A stretch of 45,721 nucleotides of DNA, from contig CAJBVW010000101.1 in NCBI GenBank assembly GCA_903959175.1, forward strand, positions 1 through 45,721. Direction: 5' to 3'. The stretch comes from an uncultured Pseudomonadota bacterium (lineage in GTDB: Bacteria; Myxococcota_A; UBA796; SXON01). The translations under genes and the position numbers were made by a program. Within the stretch, counting starts at the first letter, position 1, and every line of letters begins with the position of its first letter. Below are positions 8,965-15,742 of the stretch, piece after piece. The notes under the pieces are model-generated. The model ran no database searches, was not told the DNA's origin, and saw only the letters and a program-made list of their open reading frames with translations.

Positions 8965-9834
8965 GTGTGGTCCCCCGCCGCCTTCGCCACCTACGCCGAG
9001 CGTTACCCCGACACGCCCGCGCTCCCGACGGTCGTCTCGCTCGGCACGGCCTTCGTCGAGGCGTGGTCAGGCGCCGACCTCGACGCCCGCGTCGTCGCCG
9101 CCACCCGCGGCCTCCACGTCGTGTTCGTGCGGGGCTTCCTCGGCAACTGGATGCCGGGCAACCTCGCCGCGCCGGTGCGTGCCCTCCGCGCCCTCGGCGT
9201 GCACGCCACGCTCGCGCGTACGGACAGCGGCGCGCCCGTCTCCGCCAACGTCGCCGCCCTCGCCGCGCAGGTCCCCGCCGGCCCGCTCCTCCTCTGCGGC
9301 CACTCCAAGGGCGGCCTCGAGTGCCTCCGCCTCGCCGACACGCGCCCGCTCGACGTGCGCGGCGTCCGGTTGAGCCAGACGCCGCGCGGCCCCTCCGCCG
9401 TGCTCGAGAGCCTGCTGCTCCGGCGTCACCAGGAGAGCCTCGCCCGCCCCCACCGCCGCGCCGCCGAGGCCCTCCAGCGCGCAGGGCTCCACGCGATCGG
9501 GGCGACCCCGGGCGGGACCGAGCTCACTCGCGAGCCGCTCGCCACCGTGATCGCAGCGGTGGACGCCGCCCCGCCGCGCCCCTTCCCGGTGTGGCAGACC
9601 GCGTCGTGGTCCAGCCGCCCGACCGCCTGGCTCGACTCCTTCCACGAGCGCCTCGGCGAGATCCGCCCGCGTTGCGCCCACGACGGCCAGTTCTACGTGG
9701 AGGACCTCGTGTGGCCGGGGCTCCCGCACCTCCTCCTCCCGCACCTCGACCACGCCCAGCCCGCCATGGGGGGCTTCGGCTTCGACCACGTCCGCTACTG
9801 GAAGGCGCTGATCAGCCTGATCGCCGCGGCATGA
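8965..9834 (+). CDS. Alpha/beta hydrolase-fold protein (lipase/esterase-like)
   Basis: A 289-residue protein with a serine-hydrolase nucleophile elbow GHSKGG (Ser114) after a hydrophobic strand LLLCG. The preceding VVFVRGFLGN segment fits the oxyanion-hole strand of the alpha/beta-hydrolase fold, and a late His (FGFDHVRYW, near 275-283) could complete the triad. There is no evident signal peptide, so it is probably cytoplasmic. It diverges from the desaturase-GH3-Rieske operon and may release or transfer the lipid substrate, by inference from position only. The GTG start is supported by the upstream -10-like box. Its 3' end overlaps the convergent GNAT-like gene by 23 bp. Confidence 0.78.
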   Translation: MWSPAAFATYAERYPDTPALPTVVSLGTAFVEAWSGADLDARVVAATRGLHVVFVRGFLGNWMPGNLAAPVRALRALGVHATLARTDSGAPVSANVAALAAQVPAGPLLLCGHSKGGLECLRLADTRPLDVRGVRLSQTPRGPSAVLESLLLRRHQESLARPHRRAAEALQRAGLHAIGATPGGTELTREPLATVIAAVDAAPPRPFPVWQTASWSSRPTAWLDSFHERLGEIRPRCAHDGQFYVEDLVWPGLPHLLLPHLDHAQPAMGGFGFDHVRYWKALISLIAAA

Positions 9835-10531
9835 GCAGCTTCCGGAGCACGCGGAGCGGGAATCTGAAGACGAAGCCCGCGTCGACCACGCCGATGCAGC
9901 ACAGCTCCTCTCCCTCGGTGTGGTTCGGGTTGGCGGTCGCAAAGTAGCGGATGTCGGGGTCGTCGAGGGTGTCGATGGGCGCGACGGCCCGCCGCAGCCG
10001 CCCGTGGGCGACGCGCAGGACCAGCGCCTGCTCGTCGAGGCTGTCCCCGAAGCGGTCGCGCGCGAGCGTCGTGAGCAGGGCGCGCATGTGGGCGGGCATC
10101 GGCGCGTCGTGCCGCGGCCAGTAGGTCGCGAAGTTGCGCGTGAGCAGCAGGTAGGTCTTGTAGCCCTTCGAGATGAGGAACCACACCACCTGCTTGCCCG
10201 GGTTGCGCAGTCGCGCCCCGACGACGTACCAGAAGAAGGCACGCTGCAACGCCGTCTGTCCGCGGTAGCGCTCGTCGATCACGGTGTCGCCCGAGTACAC
10301 CGACACGAAGTCGCGGCCGTCCACGGTGACGGGGCGCACGCAGAGCGTGGAGAAGCCGCGCACCTCGGTGCCATCGCGCAGGAGGATCACGTGGTCCTTC
10401 GCGGCGAGATCGGCGTCGAACGCCGCACGGCTCACGTCGTCGTAGTAGCGCTCGAACACGCCCCACATCGCGTCGCTCTCGGCGGGGCTCACCCGCGCGA
10501 CGGGGACGGTGGTGGCGGAGATGCGCGACAT
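9812..10531 (-). CDS. GNAT-like acetyltransferase-fold protein
   Basis: A 239-residue soluble protein. The middle (HVILLRDGTEVRGFSTL, then a VYSGDTVIDERYRGQTALQRAF stretch near 80-100) resembles the central strands and the acyl-CoA pyrophosphate loop of GNAT acetyltransferases, but the loop is not classical. The second half, with SKGYKTYLLLTRNF, is unassigned. It is the last of a five-gene minus-strand run, 13 bp after the membrane-protein gene. A TAGCTG hexamer overlapping that gene's stop codon could provide an internal promoter. The acetyltransferase assignment is tentative; the substrate is unknown. Confidence 0.55.
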   Translation of the reverse strand: MSRISATTVPVARVSPAESDAMWGVFERYYDDVSRAAFDADLAAKDHVILLRDGTEVRGFSTLCVRPVTVDGRDFVSVYSGDTVIDERYRGQTALQRAFFWYVVGARLRNPGKQVVWFLISKGYKTYLLLTRNFATYWPRHDAPMPAHMRALLTTLARDRFGDSLDEQALVLRVAHGRLRRAVAPIDTLDDPDIRYFATANPNHTEGEELCCIGVVDAGFVFRFPLRVLRKLLMPRRSG

Positions 10532-10544
10532 GCCGAATCCCCAG

Positions 10545-11021
10545 CTACGGCTTCGCGCCCCAGACCGTCATCCCCACCACGGCGAGGAAGAGCGCGGCGT
10601 TGATCGCGATGTGCAGCGCGACCTGCTCCACCGAGCGCGTGTACTTCGCGCGGTCCTTGATCTCGCCCGAGTCGAGCAGGCGCAGCGGGTCGAGCGTCCA
10701 GATCTCAAGCCACACGTAGCTGACCCAGAACGCCGCGAAGGTGAAGAGGCGGGCGACGGTGAGGGAGTCGTCCCACGGGATCGAGAAGGCGTCGGGGAGG
10801 CCGCGGCCCGCCCCCAGATCGCGCCACCAGATCCAGATGTTCGAGAAGATCAGCACGCCGAGCGAGAGGCCGAAGCCGCCGCCGAAGGCGCGGTAGACGC
10901 GGATCACGTCCTCGTCGGTCACGCGGGGGATGGCGCGACGGAAATTGATGAGCAGGGCGAAAGCCACGAGGGCCCCGCCGTGGATCAGGCCGGCGAAGGT
11001 GGAGAGGAGGTCGGCGATCAC
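10545..11021 (-). CDS. Small integral membrane protein, four predicted helices
   Basis: A 158-residue protein with hydrophobic segments near 8-25, 50-66, 90-108 and 133-152, and charged loops between them (NFRRAIPRVTDED; DSGEIKDRAKY). I do not recognise a family with certainty. The GTG start forms a GTGA overlap with the PrpD-like gene's stop, fixing this start well; no Shine-Dalgarno is needed if translation is coupled. It belongs to the operon running from the subtilase to the GNAT-like gene. Confidence 0.75.
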   Translation of the reverse strand: MIADLLSTFAGLIHGGALVAFALLINFRRAIPRVTDEDVIRVYRAFGGGFGLSLGVLIFSNIWIWWRDLGAGRGLPDAFSIPWDDSLTVARLFTFAAFWVSYVWLEIWTLDPLRLLDSGEIKDRAKYTRSVEQVALHIAINAALFLAVVGMTVWGAKP

Positions 11022-12538
11022 GCGAGGAGCTCCTTGACCCATGGAGCGGCGTCGCTCGCGGCGTCCACGTCGGCGAGGGCGGCGGCGTCGGCACCGCCGT
11101 GCTTCTTGAGGGCGACGGCCTCGATGTCCCCGGTGGCCACGCTGCCCGAGGGCAGGGCGCGGCGCTCGGGCCACCAGCCGCCGCGGGTGGTGTAGAGCTT
11201 GATCTCGATGGGGAGCTGCCAGCGGAAGCCGGCGAGGTCGACGTCGCCGAGGTCTCCGCTCCTGGCCTGGAGGTTCCGCACGACCCGATCCGGGCGCGCG
11301 CGCAGGATCGGCCAGAGGTCCTCGCGGTGCCACTGCGGCCAGCCGTCGGCGTCCTTCAGGCGCGCGCGGAGCTGGCGGAGCTGCATGGGGTTCAACCCGG
11401 CGAAGAGGGGGCCGAGCGCGCGGGTGAAGCTCTCGAGCGTAGAGACGGAGAGGGCCCAGTCGTGGACGACCTCGATCTTCGAGGCGACGTGGTCGATCTC
11501 GCTGGCCTTCTCGGCGAGGGCGTCCGCGGAGAGGTCCTCCGGACGGAGCCCGTGGCGCGCGACGAGCACGCCGATCGCCCGCTTGAGGGACCACGCGAAG
11601 GAGAGGGGCGACTGCCCGTCCACGTCCGCGCCCGCCTTGTCCATCGCCCAGGGGAGGAGCCCGACGCGGATCTCGATCTTTTCGACCTGCTCGGCGCGCA
11701 GACGCTTGTCCGCCGCCTTGACGTGCCGCTTGAGGATCTCTTCGACGCCCTGGACCGCCACGCCGGCCCAGGTGCTCACCGCCTCGGGCTTGATGACCAG
11801 GGTGCGGGTGAGCCACGCGCGGCCGAGGCCGCCGTATGCGCCGTGGAGCGGGTGCTGGGAGAGGGGCCCGTAGAAGGCGCTGCCCTCGTCGAGCAGATCG
11901 AGGCTGCCCTGCGTGCGCGCGCGGCCGACGGCCTCCATCGCGGCGCGGGCGGTGCGGGCGCCCACCGCGGCGGGGTCTGCGGCGGCCTCGGCGGGGGTGA
12001 GGCGCTTGGCCTGCTGGAGGGCGAGGCTGATGGCGCGCGCCATTCCGTCGGCGTCGAGCCCGGCGAGCCACGCGGCCGAGGCCGCCGCCGCCGCGGAGGC
12101 GACGAAGGTGTCCGAGCGCGTGTGGCGCGGTCCGAGGAGCAGCGCGAGGCCGATGCGGCCGCCGATCTCGTTGCCGACGACGGTGGCGACGAGGAGATCC
12201 GCGACGGTGTGCCCCGCGGCGGACGCCCAGACGGCGGGCACGGCGGCGAGGCCCACGCGCCCCGCGAGCACGTAGTCGTCGTACTCGTGGAGGGCGGCGA
12301 GGCCCGCGTGGAGCTCGGCAGCGGCCTGCGGGGCGGCGGTGCCCCCACCCGCGAGCGCGGCTTCACCGGACGCGAGGTTCGCGCGGAGGCGTTGGCCCTC
12401 GGGCGTCGCGACACCGGCGCGCGCGGCGCCGGCGGCGCCGAGGTGCTGGAGGCGGGCGAGACGCAGCACGTCGTCCGGGATGTCCGCGGAGCGCAGCGAG
12501 CGGGCCCATTGGGCGAGAGAGAGGAGGGTGGACGGCAT
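11018..12538 (-). CDS. MmgE/PrpD family protein (2-methylcitrate dehydratase-like fold)
   Basis: A 506-residue protein resembling the MmgE/PrpD superfamily, which includes 2-methylcitrate dehydratase, cis-aconitate decarboxylase and related enzymes. The first half is all-helical and contains the family-like AGHTVADLLVATVVGNEIGGRIG stretch (residues about 107-130) and a following HTRSDTF segment. The C-terminal half has the mixed lid-domain character. It is divergent, and propionate-pathway partners (prpB, prpC) are absent, so methylcitrate metabolism is unlikely; the neighbours are an outer membrane protein and a protease. ATG 12538 follows the upstream TGA directly, implying coupling. Confidence 0.7.
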   Translation of the reverse strand: MPSTLLSLAQWARSLRSADIPDDVLRLARLQHLGAAGAARAGVATPEGQRLRANLASGEAALAGGGTAAPQAAAELHAGLAALHEYDDYVLAGRVGLAAVPAVWASAAGHTVADLLVATVVGNEIGGRIGLALLLGPRHTRSDTFVASAAAAASAAWLAGLDADGMARAISLALQQAKRLTPAEAAADPAAVGARTARAAMEAVGRARTQGSLDLLDEGSAFYGPLSQHPLHGAYGGLGRAWLTRTLVIKPEAVSTWAGVAVQGVEEILKRHVKAADKRLRAEQVEKIEIRVGLLPWAMDKAGADVDGQSPLSFAWSLKRAIGVLVARHGLRPEDLSADALAEKASEIDHVASKIEVVHDWALSVSTLESFTRALGPLFAGLNPMQLRQLRARLKDADGWPQWHREDLWPILRARPDRVVRNLQARSGDLGDVDLAGFRWQLPIEIKLYTTRGGWWPERRALPSGSVATGDIEAVALKKHGGADAAALADVDAASDAAPWVKELLA

Positions 12539-14002
12539 TCAGTACTCGAGGCTCCACTGCAGGCCCGCGGCGAGCAGGTGACCGCCGATGGGGATCGGAG
12601 AGCCGCCGATCGGGTAACCCGGCGTCGGCTCTGCGGGTTCGGGTCGGACGAGCTCCCCGGACGCGAGCAGATGGTACTGGAAGTAGCCATCGAGGCGCAC
12701 GCGGCGATCTTCGAGCTTGCGAAAGGGGTCGTCGTGCTCCACGCCGACGCCGACCGAGAAGATCACGCGGTCGGAGTCGAGCAGGGCGGAGTCGGTCGTC
12801 TGGCTCACGAGCGGGGTCGGCTCGTAGCCGAAGCCGCCGCGCGTGAGGATGCGGATCTCGCCGAAGCGATCGCCGCCGTCGATGGCGGGGAGGCGAAGGT
12901 CCAGGCCAACGCGCTCGGAGACGGTGGCTGCCATCGTGATGTCGACGGTGTTCCCGTCGGCGATGGGGTCGTCGCCGAAGTCGATCGCGCCGCCCTTCAC
13001 CGTGGAGTCGACGACGTGCGCGACGCTCACGGGCATGCGGTCCCACCGCGTCCACCGCACCTCTCCGGAGAGGGTGAGGGTGTCGAGCAGGGTGTACGCC
13101 GCGCCGCCGACCCACTGCTCGGGGACGTAGTGGTCGTACACGCCGAGCTTGATGCCGAGGAGGAGCGGCACGACGATGTTGTCGATGCCCTCTACGTCGT
13201 CGGTGCCGGCGTCGATCTGCAGGTCGATGTCGACGTCGACCGGGAGGCCAGCCTCGCCGCGCCACGAGGCGCCGAGGGCCAGCCCATCGAGCGCGGGGAC
13301 GGCCTGACCGGCGTCCCAGTGGAGCGCGAGGTGCGGGGAGAAGCCCGGGATGAGGTCGAGCTCCATCGCGTGGACGTCGAGGCCCATGCCCACCACGTCG
13401 CCCGCGGTGGTGTCGCCGTCGGACGCGCCGGACACGGTGAGGTCGAGCGTCGCGTCGAGGCGGTAGCGGGCGCGCGGGACGACGGCCAGGCCGCCGCCGA
13501 TGGAGATGCCGCCCCACGGCCGCCACCCGGCGCCGAGGCCGAGCTCGTAGCTCTGGACCCGGTTGGAGTACATGAAGTACGTCGGGATCGCGGGCTCGAA
13601 CGTCGACAGGCGAAGGATGCGCTGGACGGGTACGAGCAGGCCGATGCCGACGCCGATGGTGGGGCCGATGGGGCGGGTCGCGCCGAGGATCACGGCCTGG
13701 ACCGGATCGTAGCGGGCGGCGAGCTCGAGGGGCGCGTCGTTCGCGTCGAGCAGGCCGTCCTGGTTCGTGTCCCAGGTGAGGGGAGGGAGGTCGGAGAACT
13801 GCATCTCCGCGCCGAGGAACCCGAGGGAGAGCTCGGGAAACTCCCGCCCCGCCAGCGCGGCGGGGTTCAGAAGGACGTTCTCCGCCCCGTCATCGACGGC
13901 CACACCGCCACCTGCGCGCCCCATCTTGCGGCCGCCGAACCCAAAGATCTCCACCGGGCTCGCGTGGGCGCACGGTAGGAGGGCGAGCAGCGCCAGGATC
14001 AG
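12539..14002 (-). CDS. FadL/OmpP1-like outer membrane beta-barrel protein, apparent CTG start
   Basis: A 487-residue outer membrane protein. Mature sequence begins near FGFGGRKMGRAGGG and contains the FadL/OmpP1 signature AVDDGAENVLLNPAALAG, followed by alternating amphipathic strands to a terminal Tyr. FadL-type barrels import hydrophobic molecules. A short signal peptide, MILALLALLPCAHAS, with an AHA cleavage site is readable only if translation starts at CTG 14002. That CTG overlaps the protease stop as CTGA, exactly like the GTGA junctions elsewhere here, and no ATG, GTG or TTG lies in frame nearby upstream. A calcium-like DTNQDGLLDANDA loop sits near 80-92. It is second in the operon. 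Confidence 0.8.
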   Translation of the reverse strand: MILALLALLPCAHASPVEIFGFGGRKMGRAGGGVAVDDGAENVLLNPAALAGREFPELSLGFLGAEMQFSDLPPLTWDTNQDGLLDANDAPLELAARYDPVQAVILGATRPIGPTIGVGIGLLVPVQRILRLSTFEPAIPTYFMYSNRVQSYELGLGAGWRPWGGISIGGGLAVVPRARYRLDATLDLTVSGASDGDTTAGDVVGMGLDVHAMELDLIPGFSPHLALHWDAGQAVPALDGLALGASWRGEAGLPVDVDIDLQIDAGTDDVEGIDNIVVPLLLGIKLGVYDHYVPEQWVGGAAYTLLDTLTLSGEVRWTRWDRMPVSVAHVVDSTVKGGAIDFGDDPIADGNTVDITMAATVSERVGLDLRLPAIDGGDRFGEIRILTRGGFGYEPTPLVSQTTDSALLDSDRVIFSVGVGVEHDDPFRKLEDRRVRLDGYFQYHLLASGELVRPEPAEPTPGYPIGGSPIPIGGHLLAAGLQWSLEY

Positions 14003-14760
14003 GCGTACCCGATCTCCGGCACCGGCGTGAGGGCCGACTGCCGGAGCACCTCGATCACCTGCTGAGCGCCTTCGCCGACGAGGGCCTCGCGCAGGCACGC
14101 GGCGCGCCCGGAGAGGTACGCCGTGGCCAGGCCCGACCCGCGATAGCCGCCGCGGGTGCCGTCCGGGAGGATCGCGTTCCCGTGCGTGAGGAACTTGCCC
14201 GTGAGGGCGCCCCACTGCTTCGCAGGGAACCGGTGCGGCGCGAAGTAGTAGTACTTCTCCACCGGGCAGTCCGGGTGGCTGGCGACGCCGACGGTCTCGG
14301 GGAGATCGGCCGGGTAGGCGCGCTCTCCCTTCGGGTGCGCCGCCGCGAGGACCACCGCGCCTTGCTCGACGGCGAGCGCGCAGCAGTCGCGGAGGAGGAG
14401 CGCCTTGCCCATGTTCGGCGTGCCGAGGGAGAGGTTGATCACCCCCGCGCCGTTGCGGGCGCCGAGCTCGATGCCGGCCGCCATCAGGTCGGCGCTGGTG
14501 CGGAGCCGCGCGTCCATGATCTTGATGCAGAGGAGCTTCGCGTCGGGCGCGATGCTGTGGATGGCGGCGGCGATCTCGGTGCCGTGCCCGTTCTCGTCGG
14601 CGTAGTCGCCGGCGATGAGGACGTGCGCGGTGGCGCTCATGGAGATGCCCATGCCGCTCACGTCGGCGTTGGCGAGGCGCGGGTCGCGCACGTCGACCCC
14701 GCTGTCCACGATGGCGATCGTCTGGCCTTTGCCGCTGAACTCCTGACCACGGAAACGCAT
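13999..14760 (-). CDS. Compact subtilase (S8 peptidase-like), no signal or propeptide
   Basis: A 253-residue S8 subtilisin-like protein. The triad is visible: Asp19 (AIVDSGVD), His59 (ENGHGTEI) and Ser209 (YRGSGLATAYLSG, variant of the usual GTSxAxP). The oxyanion Asn region, usually AAGN or AAHN, reads AAAHPKG with Pro at 143, so catalysis may be altered. There is no signal peptide or I9 propeptide, suggesting an intracellular enzyme. ATG 14760 is chosen because GGAGGTGG lies six bases upstream. An alternative TTG at 14817 coincides with a -35 element and is rejected. It heads a five-gene operon. Confidence 0.85.
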   Translation of the reverse strand: MRFRGQEFSGKGQTIAIVDSGVDVRDPRLANADVSGMGISMSATAHVLIAGDYADENGHGTEIAAAIHSIAPDAKLLCIKIMDARLRTSADLMAAGIELGARNGAGVINLSLGTPNMGKALLLRDCCALAVEQGAVVLAAAHPKGERAYPADLPETVGVASHPDCPVEKYYYFAPHRFPAKQWGALTGKFLTHGNAILPDGTRGGYRGSGLATAYLSGRAACLREALVGEGAQQVIEVLRQSALTPVPEIGYA

Positions 14761-14788
14761 CTGTTTCCACCTCCCGGAAGGTAAGCGG

Positions 14789-14817
14789 ATGGTAAGGAAG
14801 GACCGCGAGCGCCGCAA
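14789..14817 (-). promoter_or_regulatory. Sigma-70-like promoter for the subtilase operon
   Basis: On the minus strand TTGCGG (14817-14812) and TACCAT (14794-14789) are separated by 17 nt. Transcription would start near 14782, giving a leader of about 22 nt that carries the GGAGGTGG Shine-Dalgarno for ATG 14760. This is one of the few classical promoters in the window. Confidence 0.55.
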
Positions 14818-14887
14818 GCGATGCCGCGGACTCGCGCCGGGGGCGACGGGGCCGCCGGCGGGCGCTAAGTAAGCCGCGGAGGGATGC

Positions 14888-15742
14888 GTGCCGCTAGGGA
14901 AAGCGACGATTGGCGCGGCAAACGCCGGTGCTGCGGCGCCGATGACGCCGGTTGCCCTTCCGTTGGAGCCCGGCGGCCTCCTCGAACGGGGGGCGCTCGA
15001 ATCCCTGCTCGTTCGGGCCCGCGAGCGGGGCGTGGTTGGCGCGCGCCTCTTCGGCCATGCCGCCGCGCCGCCCCCGCACGCCGCGGACGCCGCTCACGCC
15101 GCTGCCGGGGTCGTGGCGTTCACGGCCGCGGCCCTCGGGCTGGAGGCCGGGCTCTGGGCCCTCGGCGCAGGCGTCGTCTCCTGCGCGCTCGGCGCCGCCG
15201 AGCTGCCGTGCCTCGGCTCGCTCCTGCCGCGCCGCCCGTCCTGGTCGCTCCTCCTGCGCCCCGTCGGCGCCGGCACGCGCCGCCTCGTCGTCGCCCCCAC
15301 CGATCGGGCCCGCCTCCTGCCGCGCCTCTCCCTCTTCGTGCTCGGCGCCCACGGCGTCGCGCTGCTCTCCCTCGTCGGCCCCTTGCCGGTGCGCGTCCTC
15401 GGCGCCGTGGCGCTCGCGTCCGTCGGCGCGGTGGCGGCCTGGCTCGGACGCGCCCCCCGCGCCGAGGCGGAGGGCCCCGAGACGCTCGCCGCCCGCGCCC
15501 TCCTCCGCTACGCGGACCTCGAGCACGACCCCTCCGTGGCTGTCGTGCTCGCCGGGTGCAGCAGCGCCGGCGGGGACGGCATTGCCTCGGTGCTCGACTG
15601 GTGGGGCGTCCCGAAGGGCCAGGTCGCGATCGACCTCGTGGTCGTCCCTGGCGCCGCGCCGCCGCCCGCCGCCGCCGCCCTCTCCGCCGCCGGCTGGGCC
15701 GTCCGGACGATCTCCCCCGAAGCGCTCCGGAGCCCCCCGTGA
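14888..15742 (+). CDS. Membrane protein with C-terminal soluble domain, unknown function
   Basis: A 284-residue Ala/Leu-rich protein. Hydrophobic segments near 70-90, 92-112 and a pair at about 146-186 suggest four membrane helices. The last 90 residues form a soluble alpha/beta-like region containing VAVVLAGCSSAGGDG, which faintly recalls M28-type peptidases, but I see no metal-ligand set. GTG 14888 follows a GGAGGG Shine-Dalgarno; ATG 14942 (residue 19) is an alternative start. Its stop overlaps the next gene's GTG as GTGA, so the two are coupled. No function is assigned. Confidence 0.65.
   Translation: MPLGKATIGAANAGAAAPMTPVALPLEPGGLLERGALESLLVRARERGVVGARLFGHAAAPPPHAADAAHAAAGVVAFTAAALGLEAGLWALGAGVVSCALGAAELPCLGSLLPRRPSWSLLLRPVGAGTRRLVVAPTDRARLLPRLSLFVLGAHGVALLSLVGPLPVRVLGAVALASVGAVAAWLGRAPRAEAEGPETLAARALLRYADLEHDPSVAVVLAGCSSAGGDGIASVLDWWGVPKGQVAIDLVVVPGAAPPPAAAALSAAGWAVRTISPEALRSPP

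Noticed and set aside
14761-14817. TTG 14817 as start of the subtilase
   Set aside because: The TTG falls in the -35 hexamer of the likely promoter, and ATG 14760 has a strong GGAGGTGG Shine-Dalgarno.
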